NCBI RefSeq assembly: GCF_021991925.1
Contig: NZ_RXZI01000010.1
Coordinates: 1 to 64,000 of the forward strand
Source: Sutcliffiella horikoshii
GTDB lineage: Bacteria > Bacillota > Bacilli > Bacillales > Bacillaceae_I
Length of the DNA stretch: 64,000 bases
Direction of reading: 5' to 3'
Part shown: in pieces, positions 6,939-16,187 of the stretch
Layout: the number at the start of each line of letters is the position of its first letter
Position numbering within the stretch: position 1 is the first letter of the stretch
Notes under the pieces: generated by a model
Database searches by the model: none
Seen by the model: the letters and a program-made list of their open reading frames with translations, nothing else
What the model was told of the DNA's origin: nothing
Program-made: the position numbers and the translations under genes

Positions 6939-7868
6939 TTATTTTGTCAAAGCATCCGTCAACACAGGTACAACCTGCTTCTTACGGGATACCACACCTT
7001 TTAACAAGGCAGTGTTGTTCTCTAGTGTCACATTGTAAGCTTTCTCCACAGCTGGAGCCTGGGAACCTAGTGCAAGTGCAACAGAGTCATTTTCTAGAAT
7101 GTCCGTCACCACTAGCAAGAATAAATCCAACCCCTTGTCAGCAACGTTTGCTGTGATTACAGCTTCCAACTCTTCTTGTTTTGCAAGAACGTCATTTGTA
7201 TCGACCGTGTTCACTTGTGCGATTTCCACTTTGTAGTTACCCATTTGGAATTCTTTTGCATCAAGGGAGATAAGCTGTTCTACCGTTTTGTCGCTAAGGT
7301 CCGCTCCCGCTTTTAACATCGCTAAACCGTACTCCTCCGCATTCACACCCGCGATTTCCGCAAGTTCTTTTGCAGCTTGTACATCTTGGTCCGTGCAAGT
7401 TGGGGATTTGAACAATAGAGAATCAGAAATGATGGCAGAAAGCATCAAACCTGCAACAGGCTTGGAAATTTCTACGCCATTCTCCTTGTAAAGCTTGTTC
7501 AAGATCGTCGCTGTGCATCCTACAGGCTCTGCACGATAGTACAATGGATCTGCTGTTTCAAAGTTTGCGATACGGTGGTGATCGATTACCTCAAGGACGC
7601 GAACTTGATCAATGTCGCTAACGCTTTGTTGGCGCTCGTTGTGGTCGACCAAAATTACTTCCTTCACTTCGTTTGCAACAGTTTCCACTAGACGCGGCAC
7701 TTCACTGTTAAATTCTTTTAGTGCATATTCCGTTTCGCCATTCAATTCACCTAGGCGGACTGGCTCTGCATCCATGCCCAATTGCTTTTTCAACTCTGCA
7801 TAGGCAATTGCCGAGCAGATGGAATCTGTATCTGGGTTTTTATGTCCTAGTACTAAAACTTTTGTCAT
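6939..7868 (-). CDS. ppaC: Manganese-dependent inorganic pyrophosphatase
   Basis: Family II (DHH/DHHA2) pyrophosphatase, 309 residues, hydrolysing PPi to two phosphates in the cytoplasm with Mn or Co. Metal ligands are visible: H9, D13 and D15 in [10 protein letters not shown]75-H76; and the D96-H97-H98 signature. The DHHA2 domain fills the C-terminal third and ends with the substrate-binding SRKKQ motif. The ATG at 7868 is preferred over a start 54 nt upstream because AAGGAGAG lies just ahead and the family begins with [16 protein letters not shown]. Monocistronic, with its own terminator. Array E lies upstream. Confidence 0.95.
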   Translation of the reverse strand: MTKVLVLGHKNPDTDSICSAIAYAELKKQLGMDAEPVRLGELNGETEYALKEFNSEVPRLVETVANEVKEVILVDHNERQQSVSDIDQVRVLEVIDHHRIANFETADPLYYRAEPVGCTATILNKLYKENGVEISKPVAGLMLSAIISDSLLFKSPTCTDQDVQAAKELAEIAGVNAEEYGLAMLKAGADLSDKTVEQLISLDAKEFQMGNYKVEIAQVNTVDTNDVLAKQEELEAVITANVADKGLDLFLLVVTDILENDSVALALGSQAPAVEKAYNVTLENNTALLKGVVSRKKQVVPVLTDALTK

Positions 7869-8050
7869 GAGTACTCTCCTTGCGTAAATGTAATATCGAG
7901 CTATTCGTGCTAACTCTTCCACTTTGTATATTACCTTAAAATATCTCTTGTTTCAAAATGAAAATCTTAAAACGTCGTACCAACTGGATTTTTTTCCTAT
8001 TTACTTTTGTAGCTACTACGGAGGTGGGGTCTTCGCAGGCGATATCATAA

Positions 8051-8194
8051 ATCCGAATTGATGCCGAATTTGGTGGAGTTCATGCCGAAACTGGCCAAGT
8101 TCGTGCCGAATTGGGTGGAGTTCATGCCGAAACTGGCCAAGTTCGTGCCGAATTGGGTGGAGTTCGTGCCAAAACACCCCGGGTTCGTGCCAAA
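8051..8194 (+). repeat. Phased array E: RTGCCRAA cores at exact 21-bp steps
   Basis: Cores ATGCCGAA or GTGCCGAA begin at 8061, 8082, 8103, 8124 and 8145, and GTGCCAAA at 8166 and 8187: six consecutive 21-bp steps. A partial ATCCGAATT lies 11 bp before the first (8051). Here the filler is also conserved, roughly GTTCRTGCCGAA plus WTKGGYSRA, so this array is closer to a true tandem repeat than array A. It lies between the end of the vWA gene and the upstream region of ppaC. Nothing else is recognised in 7869-8050. Confidence 0.85.
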
Positions 8195-8228
8195 ACCGAG
8201 AATTACCCTCCGACTGGTCCACAAAGCC

Positions 8229-9674
8229 TTACCCGTTCTCTTCCTTCAGCTTGTTCATCCGCTCGATCCAATCTTGAATTTCTGCATCGATTCGATCAAG
8301 TTCATCGTTCATTTCCTTTTCTTTTTTGGCATGTAATTCATCCTTTAATGCCTCCATTGCCTCTTTGTACTCTTCGATTCTAGCAAGTAACGCAACTTCC
8401 TCTTCCTCGGTGATTTGTTCTGCTTTTTTCAACGATTTTGCAGCACCTCTGAATCGCTCTGCTTCCTTGGTGATGGCATGATTAATCGTCATTTTCATTT
8501 TACCAAGGTCAAGATTGGCAAAAGAGACGGCAAAGGTGCCTCTAGGGGATGCCAATGATTTATTCATCAAGTCGAGATCACTAGGCAGCCATTTGTATTT
8601 CATGCTGTTCTGCAGGTCATCGGCACTATCGGCAGAGATGTACTCTCCGTTTCCGGCAGCCGCCACATCTTTCAACTGATTTTCTGATTCTTTGTCGACA
8701 TGGAATCCGATGATGTTCACATGGCGGCCTTCTTTTTCAGCTGCGAAGGCTTGCGCTTCCTCAACTGGATTACCGTCGCACGTCTCCATCCCATCACTTA
8801 CAATATAGAGGGTAATATCCCCGTCGTAATCGGCACTATCTTCACGAGCAGTTTTAATGGCTTCGGCAAGTGGGGTCCAGCCTTTCGCCTCCACACCTTG
8901 AACCGCTTCAAAGAATGCTTTTTCGTTATACGGCTGTGCCGGATAGACCTCCTCTATCGTCGTACAGGACACCTGCATATCCTTGTCTTCTTGGGAGCCC
9001 GCATGCCCATACACATAGAGAGAAACATCACTGTTCATTCCTATCGTTTTACCAAAACTCAAGACCGCATCCTTTGCCACCTTCATTTTCTGCTGGCCAT
9101 TTACATCCAACAACATGCTCGAGCTTGCATCCAAAAGGATCAAGGCTTTCGAAGGTGTTCCCTGTCCATTTGGTGCTGTCTCGTTCAGCTCGGGCTCGGG
9201 CAACAGCGGTTCATTAAAAGAAGGCTCATAGTTTGCCAGTTTTCCTATTGCCTCAGGGTACGCATTGTTCCCTAACAGGTGGATGAACGCCTTCAATAGC
9301 GTATCCGTTTCTGTGGTTTCTGACGTAACATCTTCCATATGTAGAAGGAATTCTTCTTCTAAGCCTTCTAAAGGATTGAGTGAAGGCCAAATACTGGTTT
9401 CCTCTTCATACTCGATATCCCCAGTCATGGTACCCGAAAGGACCGCAACAAACTCTTCCAGGTTGGACGGGATCACCACTTCATCTAATTTTCCAAGAAC
9501 CTCATTGGCAGAAGATCTATGCTCTTCCTCGTTTTTATCCTCTTCCTTCCCTTTTTCCTCCTGCCACTCTTCTTCATTGGAAGAAGGAGTTGGCTCGGTT
9601 GTTGTGTTTTCCCTTTTTGTGCAACCTCCAAGTATAATCATGGATATACTTAGTAACATTACAAATAATCTCAT
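8229..9674 (-). CDS. von Willebrand factor A domain lipoprotein
   Basis: A 481-residue exported lipoprotein. The signal has a hydrophobic helix and lipobox ILGGC with Cys18; the start at 9674 is chosen because GGAGGGAGA precedes it and it gives a clean signal peptide. Next comes a Glu/Lys-rich low-complexity linker (about 28-58), a helical region, and a vWA domain from about 176 with a MIDAS motif DASSS (182-186) and a later SDGMET. The C-terminal 100 residues are charged and predicted coiled coil (LLARIEEYKEAMEALKDEL type). vWA domains bind ligands through a metal ion; the partner here is unknown. Monocistronic. Confidence 0.8.
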   Translation of the reverse strand: MRLFVMLLSISMIILGGCTKRENTTTEPTPSSNEEEWQEEKGKEEDKNEEEHRSSANEVLGKLDEVVIPSNLEEFVAVLSGTMTGDIEYEEETSIWPSLNPLEGLEEEFLLHMEDVTSETTETDTLLKAFIHLLGNNAYPEAIGKLANYEPSFNEPLLPEPELNETAPNGQGTPSKALILLDASSSMLLDVNGQQKMKVAKDAVLSFGKTIGMNSDVSLYVYGHAGSQEDKDMQVSCTTIEEVYPAQPYNEKAFFEAVQGVEAKGWTPLAEAIKTAREDSADYDGDITLYIVSDGMETCDGNPVEEAQAFAAEKEGRHVNIIGFHVDKESENQLKDVAAAGNGEYISADSADDLQNSMKYKWLPSDLDLMNKSLASPRGTFAVSFANLDLGKMKMTINHAITKEAERFRGAAKSLKKAEQITEEEEVALLARIEEYKEAMEALKDELHAKKEKEMNDELDRIDAEIQDWIERMNKLKEENG

Positions 9675-9954
9675 CTGTCTCCCTCCAATTCTTCTATTAA
9701 GTACGGTCAATCGCTTTATTTTGTTTCACCTTTTCTCTAAAACACCCTATTTACCTATCAAAATGACACTCTTCTCCATTCAAAATGATGATCCACTTGT
9801 CGCCTTCCATAAATAGGATAACTATTCCAGCTCTCTTTTTCCAATAAAAAATAACCCACCTGTTTTTCTATCATTCTCCCAAATACTCTCCAGAACGATA
9901 TTTTCCCCTCAAGTAGGGTAGGAAATAGTAACACTATTTATGGAGGTTCTGAAC

Positions 9955-11496
9955 ATGCATAAAATTGTAAAACTACCATCTCATCCCGCATCCCTCTGGC
10001 AGCAACAACATTCATCGGACACATTCCCCCCACTTCAGGAGAACATCTCAGCGGATGTGACTGTCATCGGGGCTGGAATCACAGGCATCACCGCCGCATA
10101 TCTTCTTGCAAAGGAAGGATTGAGTGTCGCACTTCTCGAAGCAGGCAGAGTCATCGGTGGTACTACCGGTTTTACAACCGCCAAAATTTCCTCCCAACAC
10201 GGGTTGATCTATCAAGACCTAATCAAGCAACACGGACAAGAAAAGGCACGACTTTACTATGAGGCAAATCAGGAGGGTTTATCTTTCATCCAGAAAAACA
10301 TCAATGATTTGCAAATAGATTGCGATTTCCACACACTCCCGTCATTCGTCTACTCCACAAGCAAGGAAATGGAGCAAAAGGTCGAAGAAGAGGCAAATGC
10401 CTATCTCGAACTTGGTATCAATGGCGGCTTTGCCCATATGGAAGATCTGTCACTCCCCTTTCCCGTGAAAAATGGTGTGATGATGCGGGATCAGGCACAG
10501 TTTCATCCAGTCAAGTATTTAAATGGGCTGCTACGGGCTTTTACAGAATTAGGCGGGAAGGTGTATGAACAGACAAAAGCTACGGACATACAGAAGGATT
10601 CCTCGATTGTTGAAACGGACAACGGGTTTGAGGTGAAAAGCAAAACTATCATCGTCAGCACTCATTACCCTTTCAACGATATGAATGGCCTTCTCTTTTC
10701 CAGATTGCATGTAGAACGCTCTTACGCTCTAGCTGCTAACATGGAACATGTCAGTATACCGGAAGGCATGTACTTGAGTGCGGATGAACCGACCCGCTCT
10801 ATCCGATCTGCAATTGGTCCTGACGGAGAGAGATTATTGCTTCTTGGAGGGGAAGGGCATCCCACCGGTCAACATGATTGGGACACCCTCATCAATTATG
10901 AGAAGCTTGCCGAGTTTGGAGCCAGGTATTTTGATATAAATGATATCCCGTATCACTGGTCCTCACAGGATATTTTTTCACTTGATCGCCTGCCATACAT
11001 CGGTCCCATTCAGAAAGGGTCGGATAATGTGCTCGTAGCCACCGCCTTTGCCAAGTGGGGAATGACAAATGGGACGATTGCCGCCTGTATATTAAAAGAT
11101 ACGATCCTCAACCAGGCCAATCCGTATACGGACCTTTTCCATCCTAGCAGGGGCGAAATGGAGACGAGCAGCATCAAAAATTTCGTAAAGGAAAATGCAA
11201 CTGTAGCCAAAGAGCTGGTGAAAGGCAAATTAAAGAGACAGTCTCACAGCCTAGATGATCTGAAGTGTGATGAGGGTGGCATTGTCCAATTGGATGGCAA
11301 AAAGGTGGGAGCATACAAGGACAGCGAAGGCACATGTCACCTTGTAAAGCCTACCTGTACACATATGGGATGTGACGTGGAATGGAACGATGCGGAACGC
11401 TCCTGGGATTGTCCGTGTCATGCTTCCCGGTTCTCCTATAAGGGGGACGTATTGGTAGGGCCCGCAACAAAACCGTTGAAGGGGTATGAAGAATAA
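9955..11496 (+). CDS. yhfW: FAD-dependent oxidoreductase with C-terminal Rieske [2Fe-2S] domain (YhfW-like)
   Basis: A 513-residue two-domain flavoprotein. The N-terminal DAO-type Rossmann fold has VTVIGAGITGITAAYLLA (from about 36) and an EAGRVIGGTTGFTTAKIS segment. The C-terminal Rieske domain has CTHMGC from 468 and CPCH at 486-489, the two ligand boxes. B. subtilis YhfW has the same size and order; its substrate is not established. The ATG at 9955 follows GGAGGTTC; an in-frame start 15 nt earlier overlaps that site. It stands alone, followed by a good terminator. Confidence 0.88.
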   Translation: MHKIVKLPSHPASLWQQQHSSDTFPPLQENISADVTVIGAGITGITAAYLLAKEGLSVALLEAGRVIGGTTGFTTAKISSQHGLIYQDLIKQHGQEKARLYYEANQEGLSFIQKNINDLQIDCDFHTLPSFVYSTSKEMEQKVEEEANAYLELGINGGFAHMEDLSLPFPVKNGVMMRDQAQFHPVKYLNGLLRAFTELGGKVYEQTKATDIQKDSSIVETDNGFEVKSKTIIVSTHYPFNDMNGLLFSRLHVERSYALAANMEHVSIPEGMYLSADEPTRSIRSAIGPDGERLLLLGGEGHPTGQHDWDTLINYEKLAEFGARYFDINDIPYHWSSQDIFSLDRLPYIGPIQKGSDNVLVATAFAKWGMTNGTIAACILKDTILNQANPYTDLFHPSRGEMETSSIKNFVKENATVAKELVKGKLKRQSHSLDDLKCDEGGIVQLDGKKVGAYKDSEGTCHLVKPTCTHMGCDVEWNDAERSWDCPCHASRFSYKGDVLVGPATKPLKGYEE

Positions 11497-11536
11497 CGCT
11501 ATTCTTTTTTACCAAAATCTCTTTTACCATAATTTA

Positions 11537-11567
11537 AACCGGGCAAAAACCGCCCGGTCTTTTTATT
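11537..11567 (+). terminator. Terminator of yhfW
   Basis: ACCGGGC, AAAAACC loop, GCCCGGT, then CTTTTTA, 40 bp after the stop codon. Confidence 0.9.
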
Positions 11568-11675
11568 GAAAAATAGTTTAGTTATAGGTTAATCGCTGCT
11601 GTTCCTTTCCGCAAATGGCCAAGTGAAAAATCTAGTTTCCAAATTCCTACTGTAGCAACAACCTTTGAGAAAACA

Positions 11676-11718
11676 GCCTTTTAAAAAAGGAACGTCCGTC
11701 AACGGAGTTGTTCCTCTT
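11676..11718 (-). terminator. Terminator of the general stress protein gene
   Basis: On the minus strand GGAAC, CCG, a short loop, CGG, GTTCC and a run of T directly after the stop codon. It faces the yhfW terminator. Confidence 0.7.
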
Positions 11719-11723
11719 CTTTA

Positions 11724-12146
11724 TCAATCTACTTGTCTCACACCTGCCGCTTGCATTCCTTGCTGTCCGCGATCTTCCACACAAGTTTCGATGGTTTGTG
11801 CTTCCTGGCTCTCCTTTTCATTCACCAGCACCAGGATCCTGCCGTTCTCCACATCTGTTGCATACATCGGCGCGTCACGATCTGATAGACCGAGACCTAG
11901 CAGCTTGTTGCCGACCCCTTGTGGTGCTTGAGCTTCTTCTGGCAAAAAGATTTTATCCACCATGGAGTCATCCTCTTCTGCTACAATCCTCTCGATGCGT
12001 GTTCCCATTGGATAATCGGAGCCAAGGGAATCACCTAGTGCCACGATGACGATCTCTTCTGCCTGATACCCTTGAACAATCAAACCTTCTACCACATTTC
12101 TGGCTTTTTTCTCTGTATCATAAACACCTAATATCGTTTTTTTCAT
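11724..12146 (-). CDS. General stress protein 17M-like (YflT domain)
   Basis: A 140-residue soluble protein with the 17M-like fold in its first half: KKTILGVYDTEKKARNVVEGLIVQGYQAEEIVIVA (2-36), a flavodoxin-like start without cofactor residues, then a C-terminal stretch of variable, Gln-rich sequence (about 112-140). B. subtilis members are induced by sigma-B under heat, salt and ethanol stress. The start follows CTAGGAGGAACG. A sigma-B-type promoter is visible at 12188-12212, which supports the assignment. Confidence 0.85.
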   Translation of the reverse strand: MKKTILGVYDTEKKARNVVEGLIVQGYQAEEIVIVALGDSLGSDYPMGTRIERIVAEEDDSMVDKIFLPEEAQAPQGVGNKLLGLGLSDRDAPMYATDVENGRILVLVNEKESQEAQTIETCVEDRGQQGMQAAGVRQVD

Positions 12147-12187
12147 TGTCGTTCCTCCTAGGAAAATGATAGTTCTTTTCTCTATAC

Positions 12188-12212
12188 ATTCCCCCGTGGA
12201 AACTGTTGAAAC
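12188..12212 (-). promoter_or_regulatory. Sigma-B-type promoter
   Basis: On the minus strand GTTTCA, 13 bp, GGGAAT, about 40 bp upstream of the general stress protein start. Spacing and both boxes fit the sigma-B consensus. Confidence 0.6.
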
Positions 12213-12236
12213 ACTCTTACAAAAATTTCCTTGTTC

Positions 12237-13946
12237 TTAACCAAATTGTGCTTGGTGTAATCTGCTATAAATCCCCTCTGCCTCTATCAGCTCTTCATGT
12301 CGGCCCTGTTCTGCGATGCCATCCTTTGTCACGACCATAATGCGGTCTGCATTTTTAATGGTTGCCAGACGATGGGCGATGACAAGCGTTGTCCGGTCTT
12401 TGGAAAGCTCCGTCAACGACCCCTGGATAGCGCGTTCTGTTTCCGTATCTAGAGCAGATGTGGCTTCATCCAGGATAAGGATCGGTGGATTTTTGAGGAA
12501 GATCCGCGAAATGGCAAGGCGTTGCTTTTGACCTCCAGATAATTTCACCCCGCGTTCTCCAATGACTGTATCAAGCCCCTGTGGTTGTGTGGCGATGAAT
12601 TCATCTAGCTGGGAGCGTCTTGCCGCCTCCATGATCTCTTCATCTGTCGCATCAAGTTTTCCGTATGCGATATTCTCTCTGATGGTTCCTGAGAAAAGGA
12701 AGACATCCTGTTGCACGATGCCGATTTGGCTTCGCAAGGATTCGAGCTTCAATTCCCGCGTATCATAGCCGTCAATGAGGATGCTCCCTTCCTCTAATTC
12801 ATAGAACCTTGGCAAGAGGCTGCAAAGCGTTGTTTTTCCGGCGCCCGATGGACCGACAATCGCCACCGTTTCCCCTGCCCTGACGGTGAGGTTGATGTTT
12901 CTCAATACTCTCTCGTTGCCTTCATAGCCAAACGATACATTACGGTAATGGATCTCCCCTTCAAGATCGGCATGGACCGCACCTGGCGCATCTGCAATAT
13001 CAGGTTCGGTGTCCATGATCTCTGTGTAACGTTTAAACCCGGCAATCCCTTTTGGATAACTCTCGATCACTGCATTTATTTTCTGAATAGGTCCTAGTAA
13101 AATATTGGACAGAAGGATGAATGCGACAAACTCCCCGTAGCTAAGCTCCCCACGGATGACAAAGAAGGTCCCAAACAGCAGGGTAAATAACGTCACAAGT
13201 CGCATCAGCATGTAGTTTGCCGTGACATTCTGGGCCATGATTTTATAAGAAGCCAGTTTGGTAGAACGGTAGCTTTCATTGTTCACAGCAAATTGCTTCT
13301 GTTCGTGTTTTTCATTGGCAAAAGCCTGCACCACGCGGATCCCACCGATACTGTCTTCTACTCTTGCATTTATTTCTGCAACGTCGCTGAACATTCTGCG
13401 GAACGTGCGTGTCATTTTTTTATTAAAATGGATGGCAAGGATCATCAGAAGCGGTATGACCAAAAATGATAGAATGGCAAGCTTCCAGTTGATGGCGAGC
13501 ATGATGAAGAACGCCCCTATCAGGGTCATCAATGCCACAAAGACATCCTCTGGTCCATGGTGGGCAACTTCACCGATCTCTTCTAGGTCCTTGGTGAGCC
13601 TGGAAATGGAGTGCCCCGTTTTATTATTGTCATAATAGCCGAATGACAGCTTCTGCATGTGCTGAAATAGCTTTCTGCGCATGTCGGTTTCAATATTGAT
13701 TCCAAGCATATGTCCCCAATAGGTAACAATGTAATGTAGGCCGGTATTGATTGCATAGATGGCTAGCAGCCCGATGCAAGCCCAAACAATCACTGTCCAA
13801 TTTTGTTGTGGCAACAGCTTATCGATTACCTGGTTAACGGCAATCGGAAATGCAAGCTCCAGCAACCCCACCAAGACGGCGCAGGAAAAATCCAAAATAA
13901 ACAGCCACTTGTATGGCTTATAATAGGAGAAAAACCGTCGTACCAA
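12237..13946 (-). CDS. Sav1866/YgaD-type ABC exporter (fused membrane and ATPase domains)
   Basis: A half-transporter of about 569 residues that dimerises to export a hydrophobic or amphipathic substrate. Six transmembrane helices lie in about 10-310. The ATPase domain follows with Walker A GPSGAGKTT, Q-loop VQQDVFLFSG, signature LSGGQKQR and Walker B ILILDEATS. The reading frame opens at a TTG at 13967, but a TTG at 13946 has AAAAGGGTG 8 nt before it and gives the usual MVRRF start, so I place the start there. A perfect Fur box lies 57 bp upstream, so iron limitation should induce it. Siderophore or haem-related export is possible; the substrate is unknown. Confidence 0.85.
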   Translation of the reverse strand: MVRRFFSYYKPYKWLFILDFSCAVLVGLLELAFPIAVNQVIDKLLPQQNWTVIVWACIGLLAIYAINTGLHYIVTYWGHMLGINIETDMRRKLFQHMQKLSFGYYDNNKTGHSISRLTKDLEEIGEVAHHGPEDVFVALMTLIGAFFIMLAINWKLAILSFLVIPLLMILAIHFNKKMTRTFRRMFSDVAEINARVEDSIGGIRVVQAFANEKHEQKQFAVNNESYRSTKLASYKIMAQNVTANYMLMRLVTLFTLLFGTFFVIRGELSYGEFVAFILLSNILLGPIQKINAVIESYPKGIAGFKRYTEIMDTEPDIADAPGAVHADLEGEIHYRNVSFGYEGNERVLRNINLTVRAGETVAIVGPSGAGKTTLCSLLPRFYELEEGSILIDGYDTRELKLESLRSQIGIVQQDVFLFSGTIRENIAYGKLDATDEEIMEAARRSQLDEFIATQPQGLDTVIGERGVKLSGGQKQRLAISRIFLKNPPILILDEATSALDTETERAIQGSLTELSKDRTTLVIAHRLATIKNADRIMVVTKDGIAEQGRHEELIEAEGIYSRLHQAQFG

Positions 13947-14002
13947 TACTTCCACACCCTTTTCCAAATTATTATGTAATAGCGTTTTTCCTTCGACCCC
14001 CT

Positions 14003-14021
14003 AATGATAATCATTATCATT
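14003..14021. promoter_or_regulatory. Fur box (perfect 19-bp palindrome)
   Basis: AATGATAAT-C-ATTATCATT; the inner 7-1-7 TGATAAT-C-ATTATCA equals the Bacillus Fur consensus. It sits between the ABC exporter and the ykoG-like gene, closer to the exporter start (57 bp against 120 bp). PerR and Zur boxes share part of the pattern, but TGATAATNATTATCA is the Fur form. Confidence 0.85.
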
Positions 14022-14140
14022 TACATTCTACTATACTACCCTTTCCCAATACACGTCAATGTAATTATATTAGGAAACAAGCACTACCTGTGTTATAAAG
14101 AAATCAAAAGGATCCTATGTAGAGAGTGGGAGAATGTGCG

Positions 14141-14809
14141 ATGGCTAATATACTGATCATTGAAGACGAAAAAAAGATTGCCCGTGTCCTTCAACTGGAG
14201 CTCGAGCATGAAGGATATGAGACGGACGCTGCATTTACTGGCACCAGCGGCTTGGAAAAATTCAAAGAGCAGGATTGGGACTTGGTGTTGCTTGATGTGA
14301 TGCTCCCGGAATTGAGCGGTCTAGAAGTGTTGAGGAGAATCCGCACTACCGATTCAAACACTCCTGTCATTTTGTTGACCGCCCGCAACTCCATCCCCGA
14401 TAAAGTAAGCGGTCTGGATCTTGGTGCCAACGATTATGTGACAAAGCCTTTTGAAATAGAGGAACTTTTGGCAAGAGTAAGAGCCTCCCTGCGGACGGTC
14501 CAGGTAAAAGCAGAGCATTCCAGTGTCTTGAATGTCCAGGACTGGACCGTTAATGAAAAAACACGCGAGGTCGTTCGTGGCAAAGAACAAGTGGACCTGA
14601 CTCCCAAAGAGTTCGACCTTCTTGTTTACTTTATCGAAAACAAAGGACAGGCTCTGAATCGTGAACAGATCCTCAACCGGGTTTGGGGCTTTGATTATTA
14701 CGGGGACACCAATATCGTCGACGTTTACGTCAGGCATCTTCGGAAAAAGCTGGACCTCTCAGATGTGCTCTTGACTGTCCGTGGTGTCGGATACCGATTA
14801 AAGGAGTAG
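14141..14809 (+). CDS. ykoG: OmpR-family response regulator (YkoG-like)
   Basis: A 222-residue DNA-binding response regulator. The receiver domain (1-118) has acidic residues E8/D9, phospho-acceptor D52 in LLDVMLPE and the switch Lys in VTKPFE near 102. The winged-helix domain (about 128-220) ends with the DNA-recognition NIVDVYVRHLRKKL segment. The ATG at 14141 has GGGAGA 8-9 nt upstream and is preferred over a GTG 15 nt earlier. The kinase gene follows 7 bp later and PepSY genes come next, the order of B. subtilis ykoG-ykoH-ykoI, on which the name rests. Confidence 0.82.
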   Translation: MANILIIEDEKKIARVLQLELEHEGYETDAAFTGTSGLEKFKEQDWDLVLLDVMLPELSGLEVLRRIRTTDSNTPVILLTARNSIPDKVSGLDLGANDYVTKPFEIEELLARVRASLRTVQVKAEHSSVLNVQDWTVNEKTREVVRGKEQVDLTPKEFDLLVYFIENKGQALNREQILNRVWGFDYYGDTNIVDVYVRHLRKKLDLSDVLLTVRGVGYRLKE

Positions 14810-14816
14810 CAGGCAG

Positions 14817-16187
14817 ATGAAAATAAAAAGTAAAATTCTCTTGTTTTCCACCGTATGGCTCGTCATCATGCTGCTTCTCGTTAACGGGGCCATCTATTTT
14901 CTTTTCCAAAAAAACATTCTGGACAATGACCTGAACCGGGTCAGGGATCATGCCGAGTCAGTGACAGCGGCCGTGAACCGGGCGATAAGCGAGAACGAAA
15001 CGGATTTCAGCTCCCTGCTCAACGCCTACCTCCCTCCTAACGGGATGATCCGCATCGTGACAGAAGAGAATACCTCTGTTGCCAACAGTGCCAAGGAGTA
15101 CGACATGAGGTTGGTACCCACTAAGTTTCAGAATCAGCAGTTTTCCACCGTGCGAACATTAGAAGGCACTCCATATGCGGTCGTTTCCTATCCGTTGATA
15201 TGGACGGATGGAAACATCGTGATGCTTGAAGTCACAGAAAAGCTGGAGGATTCCAAACGGACGATCAACATCCTGCTTATCGTGCTACTGCTCGCTTCAG
15301 TTTTCATTTTGATTCCTGCCTTATTTTTCGGAAACGTATTGAGCCGAATCATCTTGACACCGATCCATGCTATGACGAAAACGATGAAGCAGATCCAACA
15401 GACTGGGGATTATCAAAAGCTGCGACTTGAGGGCACTTCTAAGGATGAGCTTTATACAATGGGTAACACGTTCAACCAGATGATTGATATCCTAGAGAAA
15501 AACTACCAAAAACAGCAGCAGTTCGTTTCCGATGCCTCCCATGAATTGAAAACGCCGCTAACGGTAATCGAGAGCTATGCAAGCATGCTCAAACGCTGGG
15601 GCATGAAGAAACCCGAGTTATTGGAGGAATCGGTGGATGCCATTTACTCTGAGTCGATCCGGATGAAGGAAATGACCGAGCAGATGCTAGAGCTGGCCAA
15701 TGCGGATAATGATATGGTGTTGAAGAAAGAAACGGTCGATTTGGGTGATCTCTGCAAGCAAGCGGCTCACCATATGGAAGTTTCTTTTGGCAGGGAAATC
15801 AGGCTAATGGAGGGGGGGCTAGTCTCCCCTGTTTTTGCAGACACCAATAAAATAAAACAGTTACTCTATATTCTTTTGGATAACGCACGGAAATATAGTG
15901 AAGCAGAAGTAGAGTTGGAACTTGGCGAGACGACTGGCAATTGTTACTTTGCTGTCCGTGATAAAGGGATGGGCATCCCGAAAGAGGACATAGATAAAGT
16001 CTTTGACCGCTTTTACCGGGTCGATAAAGCCAGAAACCGTGAGTCTGGCGGTGCAGGGCTTGGTCTTTCCATCGCCAAGCAGATTGTGGACGCACACCAA
16101 GGAACGATCGACTTTACTAGTGTGGAAGGAAAAGGCACGACCGTGAAAGTGACATTGCCCAAGGGAAAGGACAGTGAACAAGAATGA
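14817..16187 (+). CDS. ykoH: Membrane sensor histidine kinase (YkoH-like)
   Basis: A 456-residue sensor kinase. TM1 is at about 7-29, an extracytoplasmic domain runs to about 155, TM2 is at about 157-180, then a HAMP linker (NVLSRIILTPIHAMTKTMKQI). The HisKA motif SDASHELKTPLTVIE carries the phosphorylated His near 243. The ATPase part has an N-box with DNARKY and G-boxes DKGMGIP and GGAGLGLSIAK. The start uses the AAGGAG at the end of the regulator gene. It phosphorylates the YkoG-like regulator; the stimulus is unknown. Confidence 0.85.
   Translation: MKIKSKILLFSTVWLVIMLLLVNGAIYFLFQKNILDNDLNRVRDHAESVTAAVNRAISENETDFSSLLNAYLPPNGMIRIVTEENTSVANSAKEYDMRLVPTKFQNQQFSTVRTLEGTPYAVVSYPLIWTDGNIVMLEVTEKLEDSKRTINILLIVLLLASVFILIPALFFGNVLSRIILTPIHAMTKTMKQIQQTGDYQKLRLEGTSKDELYTMGNTFNQMIDILEKNYQKQQQFVSDASHELKTPLTVIESYASMLKRWGMKKPELLEESVDAIYSESIRMKEMTEQMLELANADNDMVLKKETVDLGDLCKQAAHHMEVSFGREIRLMEGGLVSPVFADTNKIKQLLYILLDNARKYSEAEVELELGETTGNCYFAVRDKGMGIPKEDIDKVFDRFYRVDKARNRESGGAGLGLSIAKQIVDAHQGTIDFTSVEGKGTTVKVTLPKGKDSEQE

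Noticed and set aside
8058-8336. Open frame on the plus strand over array E giving a heptapeptide-repeat product (FVPNWVE and FMPKLAK units)
   Set aside because: A 21-bp array is 7 codons long, so it keeps one frame open and mimics a repeat protein. There is no ribosome site, the 3' half is antisense to the vWA gene, and arrays with 22-, 31- or 32-bp steps do not keep a frame.
8700-9275. 191-codon plus-strand frame
   Set aside because: Fully antisense to the vWA lipoprotein, which has a signal peptide, a MIDAS motif and a ribosome site.
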